Below are positions 30,963 to 41,186 of a DNA stretch of 64,000 nucleotides, piece by piece. Under the pieces are notes generated by a model. That model did no database searches, had not been told where the DNA came from, and worked only from the letters and a program-made list of their open reading frames with translations. This DNA comes from Melieria omissa (taxonomy: Eukaryota; Arthropoda; Insecta; Diptera; Ulidiidae): the NCBI GenBank assembly GCA_963971225.1, contig OZ020270.1:76214432-76278431 (forward strand). Direction: 5' to 3'. A program made the position numbers and the translations under genes. Every line of letters starts with the position of its first letter. The stretch's first letter is position 1.

Positions 30963-31590
30963 TCGCTAGGACAACTTTATCCCCATAATACTGGGAAAAG
31001 CTTTCACCCTGCCGCCATTTCCTGGTCTGGAATTTTCTTCGTAATGTGATTTTGTTGTGTTCACCACCAAAGAACTGCTGCATATCGTCGACTAGTGCAT
31101 CGATATTTTCGGTGGCGTAGCAAGGCTTTGAGTATAGCCACGACTGCGCCTTTCCAGTTAGTTTGCAAATGAATAGTGCGCGCAGCATCCCCTCGTTGTC
31201 GCAGTATGAGGAACCGATGCTCCTCAATTGTTGTACCCACACGTCACAGTTTGCGGTACCGTCGTACTCTGGCACCAGATTTTTCAAAATCTCGAACGGG
31301 ATGCGCTGCTGCGACGGACTGCTTGATGCCTGTGTAACAGTGGTGCAACAGCCTGATGCCAACGTTGCGTCTTGCCGATGCAGAGCTCCCAACTTGTTCT
31401 GCACGCCCTCACACTCTTCGCCATCCGATATAGCAATTGCTGCTGGACATTCTCCACGCACTTCAGGCGGCACTTCGCTTAGCCGCACTGCTAACGCATT
31501 TTTTGAGCCACTGGTCGAAAGTTTAAGTTTTCTGAGCCACTCGCGAAGCTGCGTCGCTGTGTACTCGTTTGCACTGATCGGATTTTCCAT
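30895..31590 (-). CDS. gag: G1 gag, copy F, intact (231 aa)
   Basis: Complete Gag, start ATG at 31590, Gln in TATQLRE and Lys in VQNKLGALH. It lies upstream of heavily interrupted pol and could act only in trans. Confidence 0.87.
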   Translation of the reverse strand: MENPISANEYTATQLREWLRKLKLSTSGSKNALAVRLSEVPPEVRGECPAAIAISDGEECEGVQNKLGALHRQDATLASGCCTTVTQASSSPSQQRIPFEILKNLVPEYDGTANCDVWVQQLRSIGSSYCDNEGMLRALFICKLTGKAQSWLYSKPCYATENIDALVDDMQQFFGGEHNKITLRRKFQTRKWRQGESFSQYYGDKVVLASAIQIEEDELLEYIIEGSGIPG

Positions 31591-31652
31591 TGTTCTTTTG
31601 CTTTTATGTATAAAAAAAATTTGGGGTATGCGGCCGATCCCACTTCTGAAGT

Positions 31653-32083
31653 TGTAGCAGTTGTTGAAAATCAATAAACACAGCACCCGAAATCAATCAC
31701 GTCAAACACGTCCGTCTTCTCCGACACTCACTTTTATTCTGCATAATCGATTTGAAACACAAAAGCTTATGGCCATACAAAATGATGCTTACATTTACAT
31801 ACATATACATACATATGGTGTGACGCCGAAAATGGCACATATCACGTGACAAACGGTGGTGGTTTACATTTGATCGTGCTACACATTGCTACGCTTACAT
31901 GCTAATATACACACATTTGGAACATAGGTAAATAGAAACGGGACATATATTACAAACATACATTGATATCGATTCTAAGAAATAGATCGCGTGACTTTCA
32001 TATTCTAAGGAATTATTGAATGCTTGACGCCATGAGCGTCATATCATACAGTGCTACATTTGGTCATATCCTACACTGCTACA
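31653..32083 (-). repeat. G1 LTR6, 431 bp, shared by copies F and G
   Basis: Full LTR with the standard ends, lying between the two copies that carry identical nested insertions. Confidence 0.93.
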
Positions 32084-34294
32084 TTCGGTCATCCTGATAA
32101 TGGAGAACCCCTGATCTCCCGAATTTTCTGCATCTACCTCGTTATCTGAGACCTGACAGCCCTTGAACCATGGCTTCAAGTTCCCAATCGCCCATACTCC
32201 ACTGTATGGTAAACGCGTTTGTTGAAAACCTTCCACGTCCTGTAATAAATATCTATCATTTCGCAGCACTTTAGCAACGCGGTATGGTCCTCGGAATTTA
32301 GGTATGAGTTTCTTGGACACGCCCGTTGATGAATTGAAATTTTTAACCATCACATAGTCTCCCTCATCAAATTCATGTGCAACCTGGCGCTTTTTATCAA
32401 CATATCTTTTGTTATATTCTTGCAGCTTTTCCTGTTTTTCCGCTGCTTTGTTGCGTACGTCTGCAAGATTCACTCTTAATGTGTTATCGCTCGATTCTTC
32501 TAAAGCTTCTTTTAACATATCCACAGTCTGCCCTCTTTGAGGCACACCGAAAAGTACTACACTAGGATGTTCGTTGATTGTTCTGTGGATAGAGTTGTTA
32601 AGTGCGTGTTCTACGTTTTCTAAAACCGAATCCCAATGCAATCCCTTTTCTGGCTCCACTAGTTTCGAAATCATCGGTCCTAGACTCCTGTTCACTCTTT
32701 CTACTTGTCCGTTTGCCTGTGGAGAGCCTGTAGCAATTTTTATATGCCTTATATCGTTTGCGTCCATAAATCCTTTAAATTCATTAGAAGTGAAACAACT
32801 GCCACTATCAGAAATTATGCACTTCGGCCTGCTATACGATCTGAAGTAATCTTTCAGAGCACTCACCGCCTCACTAGTCTTTGTTGTTTTCGTTGCATAC
32901 AGTCTAACAAACTTCGTGAATGCATCTATTATTACTAAAATGTGTTTCTTCGCTCTAGAGTTATCAACCGGTCCATAATGGTCGATGTGTATTACATCAA
33001 AAGGAATATTCCCTTTGGGAATATTATGTAAGAATCCTTCCTCACGTCCACTTTTGGCAGAGTACGCTATGCACTTTAAGCAATTCTCTACATGCCTTCC
33101 GACTTTCTTTCTAATCTCCGGAAACCAGTAACTCTTCGAAACTAATTCTACCACCTTATCAATTCCCACATGGCCCATCTCATCATGATATTTGTAAATA
33201 ACATGACTTTCCATTGCGTCCGGAACATAAAACAAAAGTGTGTTCTCATCTTTTTTTCTATAAATTACCCCATTTCTCATCTCATACAAACTATCTTCCG
33301 CTTTCTGCAATTTCTCTCGCAATACTTTTAACTTGTTATCTCTCCCTTGACATATAATTAAATTTTCCTCAAATGTATTTGTATCCAAAACAAGCATATT
33401 CGTACACCTACTCAACGCATCTACGTGTTGCATCCGTGCTCCAGCACGATGCTCAAGGACATAATCGTAGTTTTGCAATTCGAGTGCCCATCTTGCTATT
33501 GTTGGGTTAAGCTCTTTTTTATTTAGAGTCATCGTCAAAGAATTACAATCGGTCACAATCTTAAATCTTTTCCCTTGTAAATAGACACGAAAACGTTGGA
33601 GAGCATTTATTATAGCTAATGTTTCCAATTCAAAACTGTGGTACCTTGATTCTGTCTCCGTTGTCCTTTTTGAAAAATAAAATACGGGATGTAGTTTCCC
33701 ATCTACTTTCTTTTGTAGGAGAATAGCACCAAAACCAATGGAACTTGCGTCGCAATGCAATTCCGTTTCGTCATTAGGGTCATACAATGCAAGAACTGGT
33801 GATTCTAACAATTTTTGTTTCAAAACTTCAAACGATTCTAATTCTTTCGAGCCAAATTCAAATTTTCTGTCCTTCTTCGTAAGGTCATATAGGGGTTTAG
33901 CTGTTAGCGAAAAATCCTTAACAAATCGACGAAAATATGAGCAGAGACCTAAAAAACTTTGCACGGAATGCACATTCTGCGGTATTGGAAAATTTTTAAT
34001 TGCCTGAAGTCCCTTTTCATCCGCTTTAATTCCTTCACCATTTATTGTATACCCCAGATACTTCACATCCGTTTGGAAAAAATCACATTTGTCCAACCTT
34101 AGTTCTAATTTGTTATTTACCAACCTTTGAAAAACTTCACACAAAACCTCAAAGTGTTCCTCAACACTCTCCGTCGCTATCATTATATCGTCTAAGGGCC
34201 GTTTTCTCATCCTCCCGTTAACTTTAAAGTTCACTTTAACGGGCGGATAAACGCATTTTCGTTTTCTCATCTGCCCGTTAAGGGGGGAGTACAC
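32054..34294 (-). CDS. pol: G1 pol C-terminal fragment with transposon-derived N-terminus, copy G (746 aa)
   Basis: Counterpart of the frame at 22958-25198: a short N-terminus from the Harbinger-like terminus, then the end of RT, RNase H and integrase. It differs from F by Thr for Ile in GQTVDML (near 32525). It has the same 1-nt loss near the C-terminus. Confidence 0.82.
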   Translation of the reverse strand: MYSPLNGQMRKRKCVYPPVKVNFKVNGRMRKRPLDDIMIATESVEEHFEVLCEVFQRLVNNKLELRLDKCDFFQTDVKYLGYTINGEGIKADEKGLQAIKNFPIPQNVHSVQSFLGLCSYFRRFVKDFSLTAKPLYDLTKKDRKFEFGSKELESFEVLKQKLLESPVLALYDPNDETELHCDASSIGFGAILLQKKVDGKLHPVFYFSKRTTETESRYHSFELETLAIINALQRFRVYLQGKRFKIVTDCNSLTMTLNKKELNPTIARWALELQNYDYVLEHRAGARMQHVDALSRCTNMLVLDTNTFEENLIICQGRDNKLKVLREKLQKAEDSLYEMRNGVIYRKKDENTLLFYVPDAMESHVIYKYHDEMGHVGIDKVVELVSKSYWFPEIRKKVGRHVENCLKCIAYSAKSGREEGFLHNIPKGNIPFDVIHIDHYGPVDNSRAKKHILVIIDAFTKFVRLYATKTTKTSEAVSALKDYFRSYSRPKCIISDSGSCFTSNEFKGFMDANDIRHIKIATGSPQANGQVERVNRSLGPMISKLVEPEKGLHWDSVLENVEHALNNSIHRTINEHPSVVLFGVPQRGQTVDMLKEALEESSDNTLRVNLADVRNKAAEKQEKLQEYNKRYVDKKRQVAHEFDEGDYVMVKNFNSSTGVSKKLIPKFRGPYRVAKVLRNDRYLLQDVEGFQQTRLPYSGVWAIGNLKPWFKGCQVSDNEVDAENSGDQGFSIIRMTECSSVGYDQM

Positions 34295-36975
34295 TTTGAT
34301 TTTTCAAAAAAATGTATTTTTTTTTTTTGGCTTAAAATGTTCCTTGGGATGTATACTTTAATTTAGAAAAGACTCCAAGTCCGCCAGAATATTCCTTACC
34401 GCTTTACGAAGCGATTTCCTAAAACATGTACCGGCGCGCTGAGAGAGCATTTTAGCGCGCTCGGAATTTTTCTGTTTTAACGCCGTTACCCACGCAGCCA
34501 GCGGTCCGGTGATGCCCAAATCGGGTGTTCGTACATTGTAGATGGCGCCACTGTCGCACAATCGATTTTCACGTATACCTATCTCATCGTATAGCGTTTA
34601 GTTTACGGTGAGTCACTGTACGAAACACGTGAATCATGAGCCCGAACAAAAAAGTGTACGCAACGAAAAAAGGCCATAAAAACAGCAGTTACCGGATACG
34701 AGATAAGGGGAAACGGAAACTGCGGAATAGGTTCCAGATTGAAGGTGACAGCGAGGATGTTTCGGCGTCAGCGAAAAAACTTCGGATGTCGAAAGGACAG
34801 TACCACGTGAACGTGAACCAGGCTTTTGGCTACCGGCTCATCGAATTCCTGTCGGTGTTTTCTGCACTATCGGAGTTGGTTGTCTGTAAGCAGTGCGGTT
34901 CGGATTTAAAATTCCAGGAAACCAGTGTTCGTGGGTTGGGGTTCAAACTCGCTGTTTGTTGCTCCAAGTGTGAACCACGATATATAAATTCGTGCCCGCT
35001 AATCGGCCACGGATTCGAAATTAATCGACGTATAGTACTGGCTATGCGGATTCTTGGTGTCGGATTGAATGGCATATCAAAGTTTTGCGCCTTCATGTGT
35101 TTGCCGAGTCCAGTTTTCAAATCATTCTACACGAAACTCATCAAAACGATTTCCATCGCCACATCTTCTGTATGTCAAATGTCTATGAAGAATGCAGCTG
35201 CTAAGGAGAAGGAGTTATCGGAGAAGGACGGCGAGACGAGCGGTCTGACGGTTTCCGGAGACGGCACGTGGAAGAGAAGGGGCTTTTCTTCTTTGCTGGG
35301 CGCGACGTCTCTCATCGGCTGGCGCACGGGGAAAATCATGGACTTGGAGGTAAAATCCAAAATTTGCAAATCCTGTGATATCTGGGAGAAGAAGGAGGGG
35401 ACCGCAGAGTACGAGGAATGGAAGGAAACTCATCATGACAAGTGCGAACGAAATCACCAAGGGTCATCGGGAAAAATGGAGGTGGATGCTGTAATCGAGA
35501 TGTTCCAGCGGTCCGAAAGTCTACACGGAACGAAATACAGCAAATACATCGGGGACGGCGACAGCAAGACCTTTAAAGGTATTATTGACAGCCAGCCATA
35601 CGAAGATTTGATCGTGCAAAAGAAAGAGTGTATCGACCACGTGCAAAAGCGTATGGGGAAACATCTTCGGTCACTCGTTAAAAACACGAAAGGGCTCGGC
35701 GGAAAGGGGAAGTTGACGGGAAAACTCATTGACGAGCTGACGATGTACTATGGATTAGCTATTCGGAGGAATTCTTCATCACTCGAAGACATGAAACGAG
35801 AAATCTGGGCAACTTTAAATCATAAGATATCGACTAACGACAACCCGCAGCACAGCAAATGTCCAGTAGGCCCGGATTCCTGGTGTTCCTGGCAGAAGGC
35901 GAAAGCGACCGGTGAGCTGAAGGACTACAATCACAAGCCTGCTATGAAGAAGGAAATTTTCGTCGCTCTCAAACCGGTTTACACAGAGTTGTCCCGAGAT
36001 GACTTGCTGCAAAGGTGCCTCGGCGGGTTTACTCACAACGCGAACGAGTCTTTCAATGCAACTCTGTGGCAAATGGCGCCGAAAACTGTTCACAGCGGGA
36101 AGTCGGTGGTGGACATCGCAGCTGATATTGCTGCGTGCAATTTCAATGATGGGATGATGGGTATCATGGAAATAATGCAAGTACTAAATCTGGAAATCGG
36201 CCCGACCTGCTACAACTTCTGCCTGGCTGCTGACGCCGAACGCACGAGCAAGGCGGAGGAGCGCCTCACGGATGCAGCGAAAGAAGCCCGGAGATGCAGT
36301 TTGGCGACCCGAAAACACAAGGACTTCTTGGATGACAACGCAGAAGGCCAAATGTATGGAGCCGGCATCGCCGATTGAAGGTAAATATCACTTTTCCACG
36401 AGAAAAATGAAATTTTATCTTTAAACGCGTTTACCTCGAAACGGGGCTTTTCAAACTGGCGTGGGAAATAACTCTAACCAGTTATTATTAAATTTGGATA
36501 TCGCCTAGGTTTTCTTGTTTAGAATTAAATTCTGCTTAGAAATACGTATCCACATTTTCGATTTTGTCAAAAATGGATTTTTAATCCACGATTTTGTAAG
36601 CATTTTTAGGGTTAAAAAATGGACTTTTTTTCCTAAGGCCACAACTTTTGAAAACAATTAATTTAAAAAAAATCGGAATACGTATTTCTAACCCGAATTT
36701 CATTACTTATCAGGATTTTGTTCGATTTATGTTCCAGGATCACATGGGAAGGAGTATTTTCTCACGCCGTTTTCCGACTTCCGCGCGAGGACGCCCGCGC
36801 GACCTGGTGCACCGGCCACGGGGGGACGCCAATCGAGTTCAAAAAAATACAAATTGTAGTTCGAAGGATGAGTAATAAATGGGTTATAACATATTTGCCC
36901 TCCCTGAGTGTTTTATTGCTTAAAAAAATTAACGAAAATGCCTTACTTTTTGGACGTTCAAAGTGTACTCCCCCC
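34282..36975 (+). mobile_element. Kolobok-like DNA transposon (2694 bp), second copy
   Basis: Same 18 bp inverted repeats and TTAA flanks (34278-34281 and 36976-36979) as the copy at 25186. The length is identical and no difference between the two was noticed on reading. Confidence 0.82.
34636..36378 (+). CDS. Kolobok-like transposase, 580 aa, intact (in copy G)
   Basis: Same protein as at 25540-27282, residue for residue: zinc-ribbon-like CKQC/CCSKC, DGTWKRRG, GDGD, NANESFN and the Cys/His cluster around HSKCP. Two uninterrupted copies 9.1 kb apart reflect array duplication rather than two transposition events, because the flanks also match. The 5' non-coding part (34282-34635) holds an antisense 67-codon open frame for which I see no support. 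Confidence 0.82.
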   Translation: MSPNKKVYATKKGHKNSSYRIRDKGKRKLRNRFQIEGDSEDVSASAKKLRMSKGQYHVNVNQAFGYRLIEFLSVFSALSELVVCKQCGSDLKFQETSVRGLGFKLAVCCSKCEPRYINSCPLIGHGFEINRRIVLAMRILGVGLNGISKFCAFMCLPSPVFKSFYTKLIKTISIATSSVCQMSMKNAAAKEKELSEKDGETSGLTVSGDGTWKRRGFSSLLGATSLIGWRTGKIMDLEVKSKICKSCDIWEKKEGTAEYEEWKETHHDKCERNHQGSSGKMEVDAVIEMFQRSESLHGTKYSKYIGDGDSKTFKGIIDSQPYEDLIVQKKECIDHVQKRMGKHLRSLVKNTKGLGGKGKLTGKLIDELTMYYGLAIRRNSSSLEDMKREIWATLNHKISTNDNPQHSKCPVGPDSWCSWQKAKATGELKDYNHKPAMKKEIFVALKPVYTELSRDDLLQRCLGGFTHNANESFNATLWQMAPKTVHSGKSVVDIAADIAACNFNDGMMGIMEIMQVLNLEIGPTCYNFCLAADAERTSKAEERLTDAAKEARRCSLATRKHKDFLDDNAEGQMYGAGIAD

Positions 36976-37253
36976 TTAAGCTATCCTCCCGATAAAATTT
37001 ACCGGTAGGATTGAGTGCCTGTTAAACTTTAAAGTGAACTTTAAGTGGAAATGGTGCCAAGTACATGCATATGTTTGTTTACAAACAAAAAACAGCTGAT
37101 AATGAAATTACAATTTGAAATGAAATTTGAATTTGAGATCTTTCGGTATGGAAAATAGGCATATTTCTTAAATTCATGCACTGGAAGACGCTTTTGAAGG
37201 TACGGAGTCGCAAAATGCGGCAAATATAACATATAACAGCCAATTGGACTATT

Positions 37254-37445
37254 TCACTGCTTTGCACTGCTGACATGTCCAATCGCTGCTGGGCGGCCAC
37301 TTGCGCGATACGTCTCGCTCTTCTGCGCTGCAAGTTCCAGCTTGGACTTACGCTTCAAGCTGTCAAACTTGTCCCTCAACGATTTCCAACGCCGGGACAC
37401 GCCCCATTTGGCAGTAAAAGCATCAACAAGATTTTGCCAGGCAAA
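37254..37445 (-). pseudogene. Harbinger-type Myb/SANT-like remnant (copy G)
   Basis: Duplicate of the 63-codon remnant at 28158-28349, with the same lack of a start codon and the same stop. Confidence 0.5.
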
Positions 37446-37673
37446 ATTTTTATTTTTTCCTTCAAAAATAATTACAATTTTTCACAAACAGCTGATTGCG
37501 CCGCCAAGTGCTGCCCAATGCTGACCAGTGATGCCAAAAAATCAGACCTGTTAAATTTATATTTATCAGGAAGATGAGAAAACGAAAATATTTACCGGCC
37601 ACTTTAAAGTGACCTTTAGCTAAAGTTCACTTTAGCTACCGGTCACTTTAACGGGAAGATGAGAAAACGGCCC

Positions 37674-38008
37674 TAAGTAGACAATTAACTTATCTTCCCT
37701 CACCATATCTGCAAAAATTTTGTTCATGAAGCTTTGAAAAACTGAAGGAGCGTTTTTCAAACCGAATGGCATCCTCAAAAATTCAAACTGCCCTAAAGGT
37801 GTCGTAAACGAAGTGTATTTAACTGAATCGGGATGCATGTGCACGTGAAAAAATCCATTTTTCAAATCCAATTTCGAAAAAAATCTCTTGTTTACTAGCC
37901 TGTCTAGCAAATCATCTATGAGCGGAATTGGATAATTATCCCTAGCGGTCATTTTGTTGAGTGTGCGGTAGTCAACACACATTCGCAACTCTCCTGTTTT
38001 CTTCTTAA
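37674..38008 (-). pseudogene. pol: G1 RT palm fragment between two insertions, copy G
   Basis: Duplicate of 28578-28912: RT residues from KKTGELRMCVDY to DKLIVYL trapped between the Harbinger-like element and the TTAA MITE. Confidence 0.85.
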
Positions 38009-38661
38009 GGGGCCCGAACACTGTAAACTGCGATTTTTCATATGTTTTTTATTTTATTTATTAAAAAAAAACGGACGTTCCGATTTACATGAAACTTTAC
38101 ACATATGTTAATAAATGTTTAGATTACCTTTTTTACTACCTTTTTTAATTCGATTTGCCCCTTTCAAAACTTAAAACGCGATTATCTCGAAACCATGTTT
38201 TTTGACCGCGTTGACAGCATAACTGAAAAAGTTTTTATCCGATCGACCTGATTCAAATTGCATTCTATTCGGGAATAGTGTCGCTTCTGCTCGACATAGC
38301 GAAAAAAAAACTTTTTCTTCAAACAGCCGCCATTTTTTTTCTAATCAATATTTTTAAAATCCCCTACGTCAAACAGTAGCCAGTAATGTATATTTCAAGA
38401 ATCTTTTTTGTTTTTTGCTCTAGGAGGCTCCGTTATGCTGATTTGCTGTCAACGCGACAAGGGTAATTTTAAAAAGACGACATTTTGGATCAGCTACAGA
38501 ATACAAACATGGCCGCCAAAAAAAAAAAAAAAATTGTTTTCGATAATCTAAACATTTATTAACATATGTGTAAAGTTTCATGTAAATCGGAACGTCCGTT
38601 TTTTTTTAATAAATAAAATAAAAAACATATGAAAAATCGCAGTTTACAGTGTTCGGGCCCC
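38009..38661. mobile_element. TTAA MITE with 118 bp inverted repeats (copy G)
   Basis: Duplicate of the MITE at 28913-29565, with TTAA at 38005-38008 and 38662-38665 and the same internal A and T tracts. Confidence 0.85.
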
Positions 38662-40065
38662 TTAACCAACACTATTGGTGACACAAATTCGGATTCGCTC
38701 GCTCGAATGTACCCCTTGGCCAAATATTCGTCTAACAATTTTTGCAACTCAGTTTTTTCTGTGTATGATAACCTTCGCGGGGAACAGTGGAACGGTTTCG
38801 CGTTTTCAACATTCAATTTCATTTCGAATTTCACCTCAGGTTCACAGGGGCGTTGAGGCCTCAAATAGCGTTCTTCAAACAATTGCCTAAAATTTTCTTT
38901 AATTTTTAAATTTAGACTGTCACCAACGTTTACATTTTGCTCAGTGTCAACAATACAATTTATTGTTAACAAAAAATCCGTAAACACCTCACAACCACCC
39001 CTGGCATTTTTACAGTCATCGGTAAAATTATTACAACAATTTTTCGTACTTTCGCTATAGTTTTCCAAAGATTTACAATCGTTTTCATAACTTTCGCTAT
39101 CGTTTGTTTTCAAAAGATTTGTTCCTTTTTCAACATTACTCAAAATATGGTCATCATCTCTTTTATCTGTCTTCTGTACTATCGTTTTATTCTCACTCAT
39201 TTTAACCACTCTGTCTTTCTTTGCTTCTTTTTCACCGATATCAACTTTACACTCATTTTCATTACTATTATTTTTGGAACTATCAATTTTTTCTTTATAA
39301 ACTTGTGACTCGTTTTCCTTATGATACATTTTTTCATTGCCACTTGATACACTTTTACTTTTCATAGCTTCTATATCATTTTTGAAAATCAATATCAACT
39401 TGCTGTAAAGAAATCTCTTCCGAGAACCACGTCATACCCCATAGACTCATCGGCCACCACGAGCAAATTAATGTCAATTTTCTTTTTCCCAAAATTAACC
39501 GTACACGAAATTTGCCCAAAAATCTTTAGTTTACTTTTATTTAAACCGAAATAAGAAATAGAACAAAAATCACGAATTTCAATTTCACTTGACAACAGCG
39601 ACCTCTTGATAAAACTGATTGGGCTTCCAGGGTCTAGGAGGCATTCTACAAGTAAATCGACATTGTTATAAGGACTTACAGACAACCTTAAGTTTCTTAC
39701 GTAAACACTTTCGTCAACCGCATGGACCATCATCTTTCTTCCTGGACAGGCAGCCACCTGGTGCTCCTTACTGCCACAGCCGTAGCAAGCGCCCATCTCA
39801 CGCTTTGGCTTTTTGCACGCCGCAGCCATATGCCCGATCGAATTGCAGTTGTAGCATCTCATGGTTGCTGTTTTTCTGGTCTTCTGGTGTTCTGCTGCTG
39901 CCCCATTTCACGCTGTGGAAGCTGCACCCGCGAAAACGCTTTAAGCAGCTGCACCTTGTTGTTGTAGCATTGGAGGTAGGCTTGGGCGCGTAAGCCGCTA
40001 CCCGGGAATACCCGATCCCTCGATGATGTATTCGAGCAGCTCGTCTTCCTCGATTTGAATTGCAC
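38662..40065 (-). pseudogene. pol: G1 ORF2 N-terminal part, copy G, broken
   Basis: 39859-40065 is the ORF2 start, ended by the 1-nt loss. 39395-39862 holds two zinc knuckles and protease, stopping at the 4 bp loss. 38559-39398 holds the spacer and RT start, running into the MITE. Confidence 0.86.
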
Positions 40066-40693
40066 TCGCTAGGACAACTTTATCCCCATAATACTGGGAA
40101 AAGCTTTCACCCTGCCGCCATTTCCTGGTCTGGAATTTTCTTCGTAATGTGATTTTGTTGTGTTCACCACCAAAGAACTGCTGCATATCGTCGACTAGTG
40201 CATCGATATTTTCGGTGGCGTAGCAAGGCTTTGAGTATAGCCACGACTGCGCCTTTCCAGTTAGTTTGCAAATGAATAGTGCGCGCAGCATCCCCTCGTT
40301 GTCGCAGTATGAGGAACCGATGCTCCTCAATTGTTGTACCCACACGTCACAGTTTGCGGTACCGTCGTACTCTGGCACCAGATTTTTCAAAATCTCGAAC
40401 GGGATGCGCTGCTGCGACGGACTGCTTGATGCCTGTGTAACAGTGGTGCAACAGCCTGATGCCAACGTTGCGTCTTGCCGATGCAGAGCTCCCAACTTGT
40501 TCTGCACGCCCTCACACTCTTCGCCATCCGATATAGCAATTGCTGCTGGACATTCTCCACGCACTTCAGGCGGCACTTCGCTTAGCCGCACTGCTAACGC
40601 ATTTTTTGAGCCACTGGTCGAAAGTTTAAGTTTTCTGAGCCACTCGCGAAGCTGCGTCGCTGTGTACTCGTTTGCACTGATCGGATTTTCCAT
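39998..40693 (-). CDS. gag: G1 gag, copy G, intact (231 aa)
   Basis: Complete Gag, start ATG at 40693, same sequence marks as copies E and F. Confidence 0.87.
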   Translation of the reverse strand: MENPISANEYTATQLREWLRKLKLSTSGSKNALAVRLSEVPPEVRGECPAAIAISDGEECEGVQNKLGALHRQDATLASGCCTTVTQASSSPSQQRIPFEILKNLVPEYDGTANCDVWVQQLRSIGSSYCDNEGMLRALFICKLTGKAQSWLYSKPCYATENIDALVDDMQQFFGGEHNKITLRRKFQTRKWRQGESFSQYYGDKVVLASAIQIEEDELLEYIIEGSGIPG

Positions 40694-40755
40694 TGTTCTT
40701 TTGCTTTTATGTATAAAAAAAATTTGGGGTATGCGGCCGATCCCACTTCTGAAGT

Positions 40756-41186
40756 TGTAGCAGTTGTTGAAAATCAATAAACACAGCACCCGAAATCAAT
40801 CACGTCAAACACGTCCGTCTTCTCCGACACTCACTTTTATTCTGCATAATCGATTTGAAACACAAAAGCTTATGGCCATACAAAATGATGCTTACATTTA
40901 CATACATATACATACATATGGTGTGACGCCGAAAATGGCACATATCACGTGACAAACGGTGGTGGTTTACATTTGATCGTGCTACACATTGCTACGCTTA
41001 CATGCTAATATACACACATTTGGAACATAGGTAAATAGAAACGGGACATATATTACAAACATACATTGATATCGATTCTAAGAAATAGATCGCGTGACTT
41101 TCATATTCTAAGGAATTATTGAATGCTTGACGCCATGAGCGTCATATCATACAGTGCTACATTTGGTCATATCCTACACTGCTACA
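40756..41186 (-). repeat. G1 LTR7, 431 bp, shared by copies G and H
   Basis: Full LTR with the standard ends. Confidence 0.93.

Larger units (their letters stand above)
22988..31652 (-). mobile_element. G1 internal region, copy F, with nested DNA transposons
   Basis: 8665 bp; removing the insertions and their target duplications leaves about 4527 bp. Insertions are a Harbinger-like element at 25100-28577, itself containing a Kolobok-like element, and a TTAA MITE at 28913-29565. Both sit in the RT coding region. Pol has lost one G near 23006, which changes its last residues (shared with G and H). Confidence 0.92.
34196..37673. mobile_element. PIF/Harbinger-like DNA element in copy G, itself interrupted
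   Basis: Same ends and TAA flanks (34193-34195 and 37674-37676) as the element at 25100-28577, at the same target base, so it was copied with copy F and not inserted independently. Confidence 0.72.
32084..40755 (-). mobile_element. G1 internal region, copy G, duplicate of F with the same nested elements
   Basis: 8672 bp. From its left end to the protease it aligns with copy F at a constant offset of 9096 bp, including every insertion boundary. The two differ at scattered single bases (for example near 32525) and in the zinc-knuckle tract, where G has the 1-nt loss of C/E/H instead of the 8 bp loss. This indicates segmental duplication followed by exchange with other copies. Confidence 0.92.
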